From positions 1 to 64,000 of the forward strand of contig NZ_FOLD01000019.1 of NCBI RefSeq assembly GCF_900112225.1: DNA of 64,000 nucleotides, read 5' to 3'. Under the pieces are notes generated by a model. The model saw nothing but the letters and a program-made list of their open reading frames with translations, did no database searches and was not told where the DNA came from. Source of the stretch: Massilia yuzhufengensis (GTDB lineage Bacteria > Pseudomonadota > Gammaproteobacteria > Burkholderiales > Burkholderiaceae_D). The position numbers were made by a program, and so were the translations under genes. The stretch's first letter is position 1, and every line of letters begins with the position of its first letter. This document shows, piece by piece, positions 47,935 to 59,117 of the stretch.

Positions 47935-47970
47935 GCTCGTGTCCAAATGTCAGACCTGACCCCGAAGTTG
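47935..47970 (-). repeat. Right 36-bp inverted repeat (REP-like)
   Basis: Begins GCTCGTGTCC and ends CCCCGAAGTTG; exact reverse complement of the left copy. It lies 13 bases beyond the stop of the ridA-like gene. Confidence 0.85.
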
Positions 47971-47983
47971 CGACGTTGATGTT

Positions 47984-48372
47984 TCATGGGACGACCGCAG
48001 TGACTTCGATTTCGACCCGCGCCCGTTCTTCCATTAAAGCGCCCACCTGGACCGCGCTCATGGCCGGGAAATGGCGGCCGATGACGTCGCGGTAGGCGGC
48101 GCCCACGGCGGGGCCGGCGTCGAGGTATTCGCGGCGGTCCAGCACGTACCAGGTCATGCGCACGATGTGTTCCGGCCCGGCGCCGGCTTCGTGCAGCACG
48201 GCGACGATGTTTTCCAGCGCCTGGCGGGTCTGGGCCACGAAATCGTCGGTCTGGAAGCGGCACTCGGCGTCCCAGCCGATCATGCCGCTGACATAGACCT
48301 GGCGCCCGCTGGCGGCGACGCCGTTGGCGTAGCCCTTCGGACGCACCCAGCCCGGTGGTTGCAGGATCTCGA

Positions 48373-48376
<4 letters not shown>
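47984..48376 (-). CDS. RidA-family protein
   Basis: 130 residues of the RidA/YjgF fold, with [29 protein letters not shown] and an ending [25 protein letters not shown]. RidA hydrolyses reactive enamines or imines. In an aminobenzoyl-CoA-type operon it may release ammonia from an amino-dienoyl intermediate; this is inference. The usual catalytic Arg position appears to be occupied by [12 protein letters not shown] in the standard place. Start overlaps the acyl-CoA dehydrogenase stop (ATGA). It is the last gene of the operon, just before the inverted-repeat segment. Confidence 0.8.
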
Positions 48377-49539
<1,163 letters not shown>

Positions 49540-49540
49540 C

Positions 49541-50395
49541 TCAGTCTCCTTCGAACGTCGGCTGGTCCTTGGCCACGAAGGCGTGGTAGGCGCGGTGGAA
49601 GTCGTTGGTGGCCATGCAGATCGCCTGGGCCTGGGCTTCGGCCTCGATGGCTTCGTCCACGCCCATGTTCCACTCCTGCTGCAGCATCTTCTTGGTCATC
49701 CCGTGGGCGAAGGTCGGGCCGCCCGCCAGCGCCCGCGCGAAGGCCTGGGCCTCGGCCAGCACGGCATCCGGCTCGCACAGGCGGTTGAAGAAGCCCCAGC
49801 GCTCGGCCTCCTCGCCCTTGAGCGCGCGGCCGGTGTAGAGCAGCTCGGCCGCCCGGCCCTGGCCGATCAGGCGCGGCAGCAGCGCGCAGGCGCCCATGTC
49901 GCAGCCGGCCAGGCCGACGCGGGTGAACAGGAAGGCCGTCTTGCTGCGTGCGGTGCCGTAGCGTATATCCGAGGACAACGCCAGGATCGCACCCGCGCCG
50001 GCACAGACGCCGTCCACCGCCGCGACGATCGGCTGCGGGCAGGCGCGCATCGCCTTGACCAGGTCGCCCGTCATGCGGGTAAAGGCCAGCAGGCCAGGCA
50101 TGTCCAGCTTGGTGAGCGGCCCGATGATCTCGTGCACGTCGCCGCCCGAGCAGAAATTCTCGCCCGCCCCGGTGAGCACGATCGCCTTGACATCGTCAGC
50201 ATAGGCCAGCGCGCGGAACAGGTCGCGCAGCTCGGCGTAGGAGTCAAAAGTGAGCGGGTTCTTGCGCTCCGGCCTGTTCAGGGTGATGGTGGCCACCTTG
50301 TCCTGCACGGCGTACTGGAAGTGGGTCGGCTGGTAACTGGCGAGGCTGGCGCGGCTGCCCGGCAGCCGGTGCGACTCGCCCGGTAGGTAATGCAT
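49541..50395 (-). CDS. Enoyl-CoA hydratase/isomerase family protein
   Basis: 284 residues. The crotonase fold shows [40 protein letters not shown] (oxyanion hole) and [22 protein letters not shown]. The catalytic glutamate region reads [16 protein letters not shown], in which the usual acidic residue is replaced, so it may catalyse a different step or an isomerisation. An AGGAG precedes the ATG. Acts on CoA esters in the aromatic-CoA pathway of this operon. Confidence 0.85.
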   Translation of the reverse strand: MHYLPGESHRLPGSRASLASYQPTHFQYAVQDKVATITLNRPERKNPLTFDSYAELRDLFRALAYADDVKAIVLTGAGENFCSGGDVHEIIGPLTKLDMPGLLAFTRMTGDLVKAMRACPQPIVAAVDGVCAGAGAILALSSDIRYGTARSKTAFLFTRVGLAGCDMGACALLPRLIGQGRAAELLYTGRALKGEEAERWGFFNRLCEPDAVLAEAQAFARALAGGPTFAHGMTKKMLQQEWNMGVDEAIEAEAQAQAICMATNDFHRAYHAFVAKDQPTFEGD

Positions 50396-50415
50396 GGAGA
50401 ACTCCTGGTAGTAGA

Positions 50416-52800
50416 TTAGCCTTCGAGCAGGCGCGCGGCCAGCTGCTGCGGGCTCAAGCCGGCGCCTGCCGCCTGCAGCTGGCGCTCGCGTTCGAGGTTG
50501 CGTTCGAGTTGCTGCTTGCCGGCGCGGTACTGGCGCGGCCAGGCGGCGCCCGTGTAGCCGATGCGCGCGGCTTCGTTGAGCGTCCAGGCCGGGTTGGCCA
50601 GGTGCGGCCGGGCCACGGCGCACAGGTCGGCGCGGCCGGCCGAGACGATGCCGTTGACATGGTCGGCTTCATAGATCGACCCCACCGCAATGGTCGGGAT
50701 CCCGGCCTCGTTGCGGATGCGGTCGGCGAAGGGCGCCTGGAACATGCGCCCGTACACCGGTTTTTCTTCCTTGCTGACCTGGCCCGACGAGCAGTCGATC
50801 ATGTCGGCGCCGGCTGCCTTGAACAGGCGCGCGATCGTTACCGCGTCGTCCGGGGTGATGCCGCCTTCGACCCAGTCGTGCGCCGACAGGCGCACGCTGA
50901 TCGGCAGGCCGGCGGGCCACGCGGCGCGGATGGCGGCGAATACCTCGAGCGGATAACGGCAGCGGTTCTCCAGGCTCCCGCCATAGGCGTCCACCCGCTG
51001 GTTGGTCAGCGGCGAGATAAAACTCGACAGCAGGTAGCCATGGGCGCAGTGCAGTTCCAGCCAGTCGAAACCGGCCTCGGCGGCCGCCTGCGTGGCGCGC
51101 ACGAAGCCGGCCTTGATGCGTTCCAGGTCGTCCAGCGTGGCTTCGCGCGCCACCTGCGACACGCCTTCCAGGTACTGGCGCGGCGAGGCCGCCACCAGCG
51201 GCCAGTTGCCCTCCTCCAGCGGCAGGTCGATGCCGTCCCACATCGGCCGGGTCGAGCCCTTGGCGCCCGCGTGGCCGAGCTGGATGCCGATCTTCGCGTC
51301 GCTGCCGGCGTGGACGAAATCGACGATGCGCTTCCACGCCGCCGTGTGCTCAGGCGCGTACAGGCCCGGGCAGCCCGGCGTGATGCGGGCGTCGGCGGAG
51401 ACGCAGGTCATCTCGGCCATCACCAGCGCCGCGCCGCCCAGCGCGCGCGCGCCCAGGTGGGCCAGGTGGAAGTCGCCGACCGTGCCGTCGACCGCAGAAT
51501 ACTGCGCCATGGGCGAGACGATCACGCGGTTCTTCAGCAGCACGTCGCGCACTTTATACGGGGTGAACATGGGCGGGGCCGGCTGCGGCGCCGGCGCGAC
51601 GCCGGCCTGCCGGGCGGCGCGCTCGGCGAACCAGCGCTCGAAATCGCCGACATAGGCCGGATCGCGCAGGCGGAGGTTCTCGTGCGACAGGCGCTGGCTG
51701 CGCGTGAGCAGCGAGTAGGCGAACTGCTCGGCTTCCATGGCGGTGTAGCGCTGCACGTTCTCGAACCATTCCATCGAGTTGCGCGCCGCGCTCTGGAGCT
51801 TGAGCACTTCCATCCGGCGCGCGGCTTCGTACGCCTCCAGCGCCACCGGCAGGCTGGCGGCGGGATCTTCAAGGCAGCGCGCCAGCTCGATCGCATCCTC
51901 CAGCGCCAGCTTGGTGCCCGAGCCGATCGAGAAGTGGGCGGTGTGGGCGGCGTCGCCCATCAGCACCACCGGCACGCGGCGCCCGCCCGCCTCGGTCCAA
52001 TGCACCCACTGGCGGCAGGCGATGCGCGGGAAGCGGATCCACATGCCCGAGCCGCGCAGGTGCGCGGCGTTGGCCATCAGGCCCTGGCCGTCGAGGTAGC
52101 GCGCGAACAGGCGCTCGCAGAAAGCCAGGGCCTCGCCCTGCTCCATCGCATCCAGCCCGGCCGCCCGCCAGGTGGCGTCGAGCGTCTCGATGATGAAGGT
52201 CGAGGTCTCGCCGTCGTACTGGTAGGCGTGGGCCTGGAACCAGCCGAATTCGGTCTCTTCGAAGGCAAACGTGAAGGCGTCGAACTTCTTGCGGGTGCCG
52301 AGCCAGACGAAGCGGCATTGGCGCTGCTCGACTTCGGGCTCATACACGGCGGCGTGGCGGTTACGCACGGCGCTGTTGACGCCGTCGCAGGCCACCACCA
52401 GGTCGGCGCCGTAGTCGCGCGCCAGTTCGGCGTCGTCGCGCACCTCGTGCTCGAATTCCAGGCGCACCCCGAGTTCGGCGCCGCGCTCCTGCAGGATGTT
52501 CAGCAAGCGCTTGCGCGCGATGCCGCAGAAACCATGGCCGCCGGAGCTGACGCTGCGGCCCTTGAAGTGGACGTCGATGTCGTCCCAGTGGTTGAACGAC
52601 TGCAGGATGGCGCGCGCGCTCGGCTCGTCGGCCGCCGCCAGGTTGCCGAGCGTCTGGTCGGAAAACACGACGCCCCAGCCGAAGGTATCGCTGGCGCGGT
52701 TGCGCTCGACGACGGTGACGGTGTAGCCGGGATGGCGCTTCTTCATCAGTAGTCCGAAGTAGAGGCCCGCCGGGCCGCCGCCCACGCACACGATGTTCAT
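50416..52800 (-). CDS. Bifunctional aryl-CoA monooxygenase/reductase (salicylyl-CoA or 2-aminobenzoyl-CoA type)
   Basis: 794 residues that fuse two flavoproteins. The N-terminal half is a flavin monooxygenase ([44 protein letters not shown]). The C-terminal half is an old-yellow-enzyme reductase ([52 protein letters not shown]). The same fusion defines 2-aminobenzoyl-CoA monooxygenase/reductase of Azoarcus evansii and salicylyl-CoA 5-hydroxylase. It hydroxylates and then dearomatises an aryl-CoA. I chose the ATG after GGGAGCAGGA. First gene of the operon; the CoA-ligase is not in the window. Confidence 0.88.
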   Translation of the reverse strand: MNIVCVGGGPAGLYFGLLMKKRHPGYTVTVVERNRASDTFGWGVVFSDQTLGNLAAADEPSARAILQSFNHWDDIDVHFKGRSVSSGGHGFCGIARKRLLNILQERGAELGVRLEFEHEVRDDAELARDYGADLVVACDGVNSAVRNRHAAVYEPEVEQRQCRFVWLGTRKKFDAFTFAFEETEFGWFQAHAYQYDGETSTFIIETLDATWRAAGLDAMEQGEALAFCERLFARYLDGQGLMANAAHLRGSGMWIRFPRIACRQWVHWTEAGGRRVPVVLMGDAAHTAHFSIGSGTKLALEDAIELARCLEDPAASLPVALEAYEAARRMEVLKLQSAARNSMEWFENVQRYTAMEAEQFAYSLLTRSQRLSHENLRLRDPAYVGDFERWFAERAARQAGVAPAPQPAPPMFTPYKVRDVLLKNRVIVSPMAQYSAVDGTVGDFHLAHLGARALGGAALVMAEMTCVSADARITPGCPGLYAPEHTAAWKRIVDFVHAGSDAKIGIQLGHAGAKGSTRPMWDGIDLPLEEGNWPLVAASPRQYLEGVSQVAREATLDDLERIKAGFVRATQAAAEAGFDWLELHCAHGYLLSSFISPLTNQRVDAYGGSLENRCRYPLEVFAAIRAAWPAGLPISVRLSAHDWVEGGITPDDAVTIARLFKAAGADMIDCSSGQVSKEEKPVYGRMFQAPFADRIRNEAGIPTIAVGSIYEADHVNGIVSAGRADLCAVARPHLANPAWTLNEAARIGYTGAAWPRQYRAGKQQLERNLERERQLQAAGAGLSPQQLAARLLEG

Positions 52801-52976
52801 TCCTGCTCCCGATCTGGTGTTGCGCATATATTACATGGGCAGATGCTTTAGGTGTCAACTAATGTCCGGCATTGCCCCGCCGGCGAAACGCAATCGGAAC
52901 ATTTGTACCCGAATGTTTTAGTACAATGCGGAAACGTATTGCACCCCTTCGTTGCACATTTCCTGTAAAGACCCCG

Positions 52977-55208
52977 ATGAACCGATTGCTGTCGCGCTTA
53001 CGCCTGGATAGCCTGCGCAGCCGCCTGATGCTGCTGGTGGCGCTGGCGATCACGCCCATTGCCATCATGACGCTGCTGGGCGGGGTGCGCGAGCGGGAAG
53101 CGGCCATTCGCGCGTCCCAGGAAAACCTGCAGCGCCTGACTGGCCTGGCCGCCGCCAACGAGGCACAGTCGATCGAGCGCGCGCGCCAGATCCTGGTCGA
53201 CCTGGTGAGCGTGCCCGACCTGATGGGCGATGCGCGCGGCTGCAACGCGCTGCTGGCCGATGTGCTGGACCGGAACGAAGGCTATGTGAACTTCGGACTG
53301 ATCGCCCTGAACGGCGACATCACCTGCAGCGCGGTGCCGATGCTGCACCCGGTGAACCTGGGCGACCGCCGCCACTTCCGGCGCGCCATCGCCGAGCGCC
53401 GCTTCATCGCCGGCGACTACATCTTCGGGCGCGTCATCCGCAAGCACACGATCAACCTCACCTACCCGGTCACCGACCGCAGTGGGAAGGTCGTGGCGGT
53501 GGTGTTCTCGGCGATGGACCTGGCCGGCCTGGACACGTTTGTGAACGACATCAACCTGCCGCTCGGCTCGATCCTGGAAACGGCCGACGCGGGCGGCGCC
53601 CTGATCTCGCGCCGGCCCGACCCCGAGCGCTGGTTCGGCAAGAAAATCAGCCCGTCCCTGCTCGCGGCCATGCGCGACCCGGCGCTGCGCCCGGTGGTGC
53701 TGCTGGGCGAAGACGGTATCGAGCGCCTGCATGCCTTCGCCCGCGTGGGCGGACCGTCGCTGTCGGAATACACGGTGACGATCGGCGTGCCGATGGAGAT
53801 CATCACCGCGGCGGCGCGCGAAGCCCAGCTGGTGTCGCTGCTGGGCCTGGGCGTGACCACCATGCTGGCGCTGCTCGCGGCCTGGCTGGCGGGCGACATC
53901 CTGATCGTGCAGCGGGTGCGCAAGCTGATGGACACCGCGCGCCGCATCGCCGCCGGCGAACTCGGGGCCCGCACCGGCATCGGCTACAGCCGCGAGGAGA
54001 TCGGCCGCCTGGCCGCCGCGCTGGATGAAATGGCGACCACGCTGCAGGCCAAGGAAGCCGCGCGCAGCCAGGCCGAGCGCGAACTGCGTGCGGCCGACCA
54101 GCGCAAGGACGAGTTCCTGGCGATGCTGGCCCACGAACTGCGCAATCCGCTGGCGCCGATCAGCACCGGCGCCCACCTGCTCAAGCTGCTCCACTCCGAC
54201 AACGCCCAGATCACCCAGACCTGCGCCATCATCGCGCGCCAGGTCGAGCACATGACCAGCCTGGTGGACGACCTGCTGGACGTGTCGCGCGTGACGCGCG
54301 GCCTGGTGTCGCTGTCGACCCAGGTGTTGGACCTGCGCAAGGTGGTGGACGACGCGGCCGAACAGATCCGCCCCCTGATCACCGCGCGCCGACACAAGGT
54401 GGTGCTCGAGCTGCCGCTCGACACGGCCAGGGTCAAGGGCGACCACAAGCGGCTGGTGCAGGTGGTGGCCAACCTGCTGGGCAACGCCACCAAGTACACG
54501 CCCGAGGGTGGCCACATCCAGCTGCGCCTGGCCGAGGACGGCGACGACTATCTGCTGACCGTGGCCGACGACGGCATCGGCATGGAGCCGGCCCTGGTCG
54601 AACGCGTGTTCGACCTGTTCACGCAGGCCGAACGCACGCCCGACCGCTCGCAGGGTGGCCTGGGCCTGGGCCTGGCGCTGGCCCGCAGCCTGGTCGAGCT
54701 GCATGGCGGCAGCGTGAGCGCCGCCAGCGCCGGCAGCGGCAAGGGCAGCACCTTCACCGTGCGCCTGCCGCGTTTCACCCAGGAAGCCGAGTCGCCGGTA
54801 GCCGAAGCCGTGCGCCACGCCGCCACCGCCCAGGCCCCGCTGCGGGTGCTGGTGGTGGACGACAACCTCGATGCCGCGCACACGCTCAACCTGTTCCTGG
54901 CCGCCGGCGGGCACCGGGTGGAGATCGCCTACAACGGCCAGGACGCCATCGCCATGGCCACCAGCTTCGCGCCACAGGTCTGCCTGCTCGATATCGGCCT
55001 GCCCGACATGGACGGCAACGAACTGGCGCGCCGCCTGCGCCGCCTGCCGCAAACCGCCGGCGCCGTGCTGGTTGCCGCCACCGGCTACGGCCGCCAGCAA
55101 GACCGCGACGCGGCGCGCGACGCGGGCTTCGACCATTACATGGTCAAGCCGGTCAATACGGTGCAGCTGAGCGAGCTGCTGGCGCAGGCGGGGGCGGCCA
55201 CGCGCTGA
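52977..55208 (+). CDS. dCache hybrid sensor histidine kinase with C-terminal receiver
   Basis: 743 residues. TM helix (about 15-35), periplasmic dCache domain (about 40-270), TM (about 290-310) and HAMP. HisKA carries AHELRNPLAPIS, HATPase carries DDGIGMEPALV and GGLGLGLALARSLVELHGG, and the receiver has LLDIGLPDMDG and MVKPVN. The H in LAHELRNP is the phospho-acceptor. No response-regulator output gene is adjacent, so the receiver may pass the phosphate to a distant partner. A hairpin follows the stop. Confidence 0.88.
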   Translation: MNRLLSRLRLDSLRSRLMLLVALAITPIAIMTLLGGVREREAAIRASQENLQRLTGLAAANEAQSIERARQILVDLVSVPDLMGDARGCNALLADVLDRNEGYVNFGLIALNGDITCSAVPMLHPVNLGDRRHFRRAIAERRFIAGDYIFGRVIRKHTINLTYPVTDRSGKVVAVVFSAMDLAGLDTFVNDINLPLGSILETADAGGALISRRPDPERWFGKKISPSLLAAMRDPALRPVVLLGEDGIERLHAFARVGGPSLSEYTVTIGVPMEIITAAAREAQLVSLLGLGVTTMLALLAAWLAGDILIVQRVRKLMDTARRIAAGELGARTGIGYSREEIGRLAAALDEMATTLQAKEAARSQAERELRAADQRKDEFLAMLAHELRNPLAPISTGAHLLKLLHSDNAQITQTCAIIARQVEHMTSLVDDLLDVSRVTRGLVSLSTQVLDLRKVVDDAAEQIRPLITARRHKVVLELPLDTARVKGDHKRLVQVVANLLGNATKYTPEGGHIQLRLAEDGDDYLLTVADDGIGMEPALVERVFDLFTQAERTPDRSQGGLGLGLALARSLVELHGGSVSAASAGSGKGSTFTVRLPRFTQEAESPVAEAVRHAATAQAPLRVLVVDDNLDAAHTLNLFLAAGGHRVEIAYNGQDAIAMATSFAPQVCLLDIGLPDMDGNELARRLRRLPQTAGAVLVAATGYGRQQDRDAARDAGFDHYMVKPVNTVQLSELLAQAGAATR

Positions 55209-55215
55209 GCCGTCG

Positions 55216-55244
55216 CGTCGTACGCACCACTGGTGCCTACGACG
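55216..55244. terminator. Hairpin after the dCache kinase gene
   Basis: Two stacked stems, CGTCGTA/TACGACG and GCACC/GGTGC, are separated by a C-C mismatch around a 3-base loop, eight bases after the stop. No U-tract is seen. Confidence 0.5.
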
Positions 55245-55376
55245 GTTCGGAGGCTGGCGGTTGCCGCAAACCTCATCTCACCCCGCACTTCCGCACTTTG
55301 CCAAGGTTATCTCCCGAACGGAGCCCGCGTCCGCTTCGGCGTAGCATCGGGCAACCTGACCCTGGGAAGCCACGCC

Positions 55377-56552
55377 ATGCACAGTGAAAAAAACGGAAGC
55401 GCCGACAATCCGCTCAGCGACCCGCCCGCCGCCGCCAAGGCCGCCGGGCTGCGCTACGTCCTCGACGACCGCCCCGGCATCCGGCGCGAGCAGGACGGCG
55501 AGGGTTTCCACTACCTCGACGCCAGCGGCGACCGGGTCACCGACGAGAACACGCTCGCCCGCATCAAATCGCTGGTGATCCCGCCCGCCTGGACCGAGGT
55601 CTGGATCTGCCCCCAGGCCAACGGCCACCTGCAGGCCACCGGCCGCGACGCCAAGGGGCGCAAGCAGTACCGTTACCACGCCAAGTGGCGCAGCGTGCGC
55701 GACGAGGTGAAGTACGAGCGCATGCTCAACTTCGGCCAGGCCCTGCCCGCCATCCGCGCCGAAGTCGACCGCGCCCTCGGCCTGCCCGGCCTGCCGCGCG
55801 AGAAGGTACTGGCCACCATCGTGGCCCTGCTGGAAGCGACCATGATGCGGGTCGGGAACGAGGAATACGCGCGCACCAACAAGTCCTTCGGCCTGACCAC
55901 GCTGCGCAACCGCCACGCCAAGGTGGAAGGCAGCGAAGTGGTGTTCAGCTTCCGCGGAAAGAGCGGGGTCTATCACAAGGTGCAGGTGCGCGACCGCCGC
56001 CTGGCCCGGATCATCGCGCGTTCGCGCGACCTGCCTGGCCAGGAGCTGTTCCAGTATGTCGACGACGCGGGCGAGACCCACAGCATCGACTCGAGCGACG
56101 TCAACGACTACCTGCGCGGTATCACGGGCGAAGACTACACCGCCAAGGACTTCCGCACCTGGTCCGGTACCGTGCTGGCCGCGCTGGCGCTGCAGGAGTT
56201 CGAGAAGTTCGATTCGGAGGCCCAGGCCAAGAAGAATATCGTGCGCGCGATCGAGTCGGTATCCGAAAAGCTGGGCAACACGCCCTCGATCTGCCGCAAG
56301 TGCTACGTGCACCCGGCGGTGCTGGACGCCTACCTGGACGGCACGGTGCTGGAAGTGATGCGCGAACGCACGGAGCAGCAGCTGCTCGAGGACCTGCACT
56401 CGCTGCAGCCCGAGGAAGCCGCGGTGCTGGCGATGCTGCAGCAGCGCCTGAGCCGCGAGCAGGAAGAGGAAAAGCTGCGGCCCAAGCCAAGGAAAACCCC
56501 GCGCGCGCCGCGCCGCCGCGCCACCACCCAAGCCCTGAGAGGAGCCGCATGA
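55377..56552 (+). CDS. DNA topoisomerase IB (poxvirus-type)
   Basis: 391 residues. Relaxes supercoils through a 3'-phosphotyrosine intermediate. Catalytic-site segments are visible: RVGNEEYARTNKSFGLTTLRNRH (Arg), FRGKSGVYHK (Lys), KDFRTWSGT (Arg) and SICRKCYVHPAVLDAY with the nucleophilic Tyr. A Lys/Arg-rich tail follows. GGGAAG upstream supports the ATG chosen; earlier in-frame codons give an unlikely N-terminus. The stop overlaps the next gene (ATGA). Confidence 0.92.
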   Translation: MHSEKNGSADNPLSDPPAAAKAAGLRYVLDDRPGIRREQDGEGFHYLDASGDRVTDENTLARIKSLVIPPAWTEVWICPQANGHLQATGRDAKGRKQYRYHAKWRSVRDEVKYERMLNFGQALPAIRAEVDRALGLPGLPREKVLATIVALLEATMMRVGNEEYARTNKSFGLTTLRNRHAKVEGSEVVFSFRGKSGVYHKVQVRDRRLARIIARSRDLPGQELFQYVDDAGETHSIDSSDVNDYLRGITGEDYTAKDFRTWSGTVLAALALQEFEKFDSEAQAKKNIVRAIESVSEKLGNTPSICRKCYVHPAVLDAYLDGTVLEVMRERTEQQLLEDLHSLQPEEAAVLAMLQQRLSREQEEEKLRPKPRKTPRAPRRRATTQALRGAA

Positions 56553-57619
56553 GCAAGCCACACGCATCGCCCTGGACCATCGAACAGGTGGCCGCCTTCG
56601 AACACCAGGTCACCGGCGTATCGGTGTCCGAGGATGGCCGCATCTTTGTGAACTTCCCGCGCTGGACCGAGGACACGGCGGTATCGGTCGCCGAAGTGGG
56701 CAAAGGGGGCGCGCTGCGCCCCTACCCCGACAAGCAATGGAACGCCTGGCGCAACGCCCGCAAGGACGAGCTGGATCCAGGCGAGCACTGGGTCTGCGTG
56801 CAGAGCATCGTGGCCGACGGCCGCGGCAGCCTGTGGGTGCTTGATCCGGCCGCGCCGGCGCAGTCGCACCTGGTCGCCGGCGGCGCCAAGCTGGTGCAGG
56901 TGGACCTGGCGACCGACCGCGTGGCGCGCACCATCGCCTTCGACGACGAGGCCGCACCGCAGGGCTCCTACCTGAACGATGTGCGCTTCTCAAGCGACGG
57001 CAAGTTCGCCTTCATCACCGATTCCGGCGTGGTCGGCGCGATCCTGGTAGTGGAGCTAAAGAGCGGCAAGACGACGCGCCTGCTCGACGGCCATCCGTCG
57101 ACCCAGGTGCAAAAAGGCCTGGACGTGAAGGCCGACGGCAAGGTGCTGCGCCGGCCGGACGGGCGCGGCGTGGAATTCTCGGCCGACGGCATCGCGCTGT
57201 CCGACGACGGAAGCTGGCTGTACTGGCAGGCGATCAAGGGCGACACCCTGTACCGCATCGCCACCGCCACCCTGCTTGGCAAGGGACTGGCGGGCAAGGA
57301 CATCGGCGGCGAGGTCGAGGACTTCGGCAAGAACGGCGTCTCGGACGGCCTGCTGATCCCGCGCGGCTCCAACCGGATGCTGCTCAGCGCCGTGGAAGAC
57401 GATGCGGTGAAGGTGCGCGACCTCGATGCGGGGCCCGAAGGCCGGCCCAGGGTGCTGGTGCACGACAAGCGCCTGCGCTGGCCGGACACCTTCACCCAGG
57501 GCCCGGACGGCACGATCTACATCACCACCTCGCACATCCAGGATTCGGCCTTCTTCCAGCCGGACGCGCCGCCGGCCCTGCCCACCGAACTGTGGAAACT
57601 GCAGGGCGGAGAGATCTAA
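56549..57619 (+). CDS. Major royal jelly/yellow-type beta-propeller protein
   Basis: 356 residues. SEDGRIFVNFPRWTED, SLWVLDPAAP, SYLNDVRFSSDGKFAFITDSG and GIALSDDGSWLYWQAIKGDTLYRI are the hallmarks of the MRJP/yellow family, six-bladed propellers related to SMP-30/gluconolactonases. No signal peptide is seen. Bacterial members are probably hydrolases of small lactones or sugar derivatives, but the substrate is unknown. Translationally coupled to topoisomerase IB, an unexpected partner. Confidence 0.82.
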   Translation: MSKPHASPWTIEQVAAFEHQVTGVSVSEDGRIFVNFPRWTEDTAVSVAEVGKGGALRPYPDKQWNAWRNARKDELDPGEHWVCVQSIVADGRGSLWVLDPAAPAQSHLVAGGAKLVQVDLATDRVARTIAFDDEAAPQGSYLNDVRFSSDGKFAFITDSGVVGAILVVELKSGKTTRLLDGHPSTQVQKGLDVKADGKVLRRPDGRGVEFSADGIALSDDGSWLYWQAIKGDTLYRIATATLLGKGLAGKDIGGEVEDFGKNGVSDGLLIPRGSNRMLLSAVEDDAVKVRDLDAGPEGRPRVLVHDKRLRWPDTFTQGPDGTIYITTSHIQDSAFFQPDAPPALPTELWKLQGGEI

Positions 57620-57625
57620 GGCGCC

Positions 57626-58081
57626 TTACCTGACGGCGTAGCCCGACACCTTCCAGCTGCCGTCGGCTTCGCGCATCGGCACCACGGTCTCGATGGCGCC
57701 GGCCTTGTTGGCGAAGTCGGTCTGGTACTGGATCAGGACATATTCGCCGGCGGGCGCGCCCGGGATCGCGCGGGTGTACTGGGCCGAGGCGAGCTTGCGC
57801 GACTTGACTGCGCCAAAGGGCGTGCGCGCCGCGCGCAGGGCCTGTTCCCATTGGGCCTGGGTGACGGCGCCGCGGAAGGCGGCCGCGCCCTGGGCCCAGC
57901 TCTCGGCATAATTGGCATCGTCGGCCAGGGCCAGCCAGCTGGTGGCGGCCCAGGTGGCCGCCTGGGTCGCGGCCTGGTTGGATGCCTGCGCGTCGGCCGC
58001 CGGTGCGACGGCGGCGTCCTGCGCGCCGGCAGGCGGAACCACGACGGCAAGGGACAGCAAGGCTGCGGCGGCAAATCTCAT
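57626..58081 (-). CDS. Secreted DUF4019-like protein
   Basis: 151 residues with a signal peptide (MRFAAAALLSLAVVVPPAGA). The mature part has SWLALADDANYAESWAQGAAAFRGAVTQAQWEQAL and a final beta-rich part that ends VSGYAVR, matching DUF4019 proteins of unknown function. GGAGACCCCC before the ATG supports the start. Its end is seven bases from the convergent propeller gene. Confidence 0.75.
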   Translation of the reverse strand: MRFAAAALLSLAVVVPPAGAQDAAVAPAADAQASNQAATQAATWAATSWLALADDANYAESWAQGAAAFRGAVTQAQWEQALRAARTPFGAVKSRKLASAQYTRAIPGAPAGEYVLIQYQTDFANKAGAIETVVPMREADGSWKVSGYAVR

Positions 58082-58168
58082 GGGGGTCTCCGGTAGTGGA
58101 CGGGGGGTTTTCCCGCCCAGCATACCGCAGCGCGGCGCGCGACAATATCGCGCTTTGTCACACCGGCC

Positions 58169-58918
58169 TTAGGCCCGCTTCGACTGGAACTCGGACGAGG
58201 CGATATCGGCCAGGTCGCACAGCGCCTGCAATTCGGCCGTGCGCAGGCGGCGCGGCTCGCGATCGATCACGCACAGGGTGCCCATCGGCAGGCCGGAACG
58301 GTCGCGCAGCGGCACACCCGCATAGAAGCGGATATGCGGCTCGGCCAGCACCAGTGGATTGTCGCGGAAACGTTCGTCCGTACTGGCGTCTTCGACCATG
58401 AAGGGAGCGTCCTGCAGGATCGCATGCGAGCAGAACGCCCACTCGCGCGGGGTTTCCTGCGGTTCCAGGCCGATACGCGCCTTGAACCACTGGCGCCTGG
58501 CCGTCAGCAGCGACACCAGCGCGATCGGCGACGCAGTCACGGTGGCGGCGAGACGAACGATGCGGTTGAAGCGGATCTCCTGCGGGGAATCGACCATGCC
58601 GGAGGCAGCCAGCAGGGCCAGGCGCCGGGCTTCGTCGGGGCCGACTGGATAATCCTCGGTACCCTGCAGCAGGAATTCAGGGTCGCTCGGTACTGGCGGC
58701 GCCGATTCGCCGGAGAGCGAGCCCGAGAGCGGCCCGGCACGATCAAGCATGGCCTGGATGGTGCTGCGGCGCGTACGGCGGTGCCCGCCCGGCGTCTTCC
58801 ACGATGCAATGGCGCCGCTTTCCATCCACAACTGTACGGTACTGGTCGCAACGCCAAGCATGCGCGCGGCGGCGCTGGTAGTGAGGATAACATCCTCTTC
58901 GGTATTCTTGCTGTGCAT
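58169..58918 (-). CDS. HTH-GAF regulator
   Basis: 249 residues. N-terminal MerR/excisionase-type HTH (about 10-58, SAAARMLGVATSTVQLWMESGAI followed by the KTPGGHRRTRRSTI wing). A GAF domain (about 95-245) has PREWAFCSHAILQ and FYAGVPLRDRSGLPMGTLCVID. GAF domains of this type bind small ligands or sense light/redox states. This pairing of an excisionase-like DNA-binding domain with a GAF domain probably makes a ligand-responsive transcription factor. The target is unknown. Confidence 0.8.
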   Translation of the reverse strand: MHSKNTEEDVILTTSAAARMLGVATSTVQLWMESGAIASWKTPGGHRRTRRSTIQAMLDRAGPLSGSLSGESAPPVPSDPEFLLQGTEDYPVGPDEARRLALLAASGMVDSPQEIRFNRIVRLAATVTASPIALVSLLTARRQWFKARIGLEPQETPREWAFCSHAILQDAPFMVEDASTDERFRDNPLVLAEPHIRFYAGVPLRDRSGLPMGTLCVIDREPRRLRTAELQALCDLADIASSEFQSKRA

Positions 58919-59117
58919 TGGTGACCCTATATCGACCCGACAGTATAGCCTATCTACCCCAGTCGTTGACTATTGCCATGAGTAAATTACATGAGTTTTT
59001 GACATGTGAACATCACGTAAATTCAGTTGATGAAAAGTAATTGAACATGCAAAATGGCCATCAATTAAACCATAGGTCGCTATTTGTGAATGACGGTTAC
59101 TTAAATTTTTCGACAAA

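Larger units (their letters stand above)
46753..47970. mobile_element. Candidate non-autonomous element bounded by perfect 36-bp inverted repeats
   Basis: The first and last 36 bases are exact inverted repeats (listed separately). Between them are two small secreted-protein genes and no transposase. The left end contains a second inverted copy (46876-46905), so 46753-46905 forms a REPIN-like doublet. The right end lies 13 bases beyond the stop of the ridA-like gene, at the 3' boundary of the aromatic-CoA operon. No target-site duplication was seen. It could equally be two independent REP-like insertions that happen to bracket two genes. Confidence 0.5.

Noticed and set aside
53003-55136. Long antisense frame opposite the dCache kinase
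   Set aside because: Gln/His/Arg-rich shadow without domains; the plus-strand kinase has all catalytic motifs.
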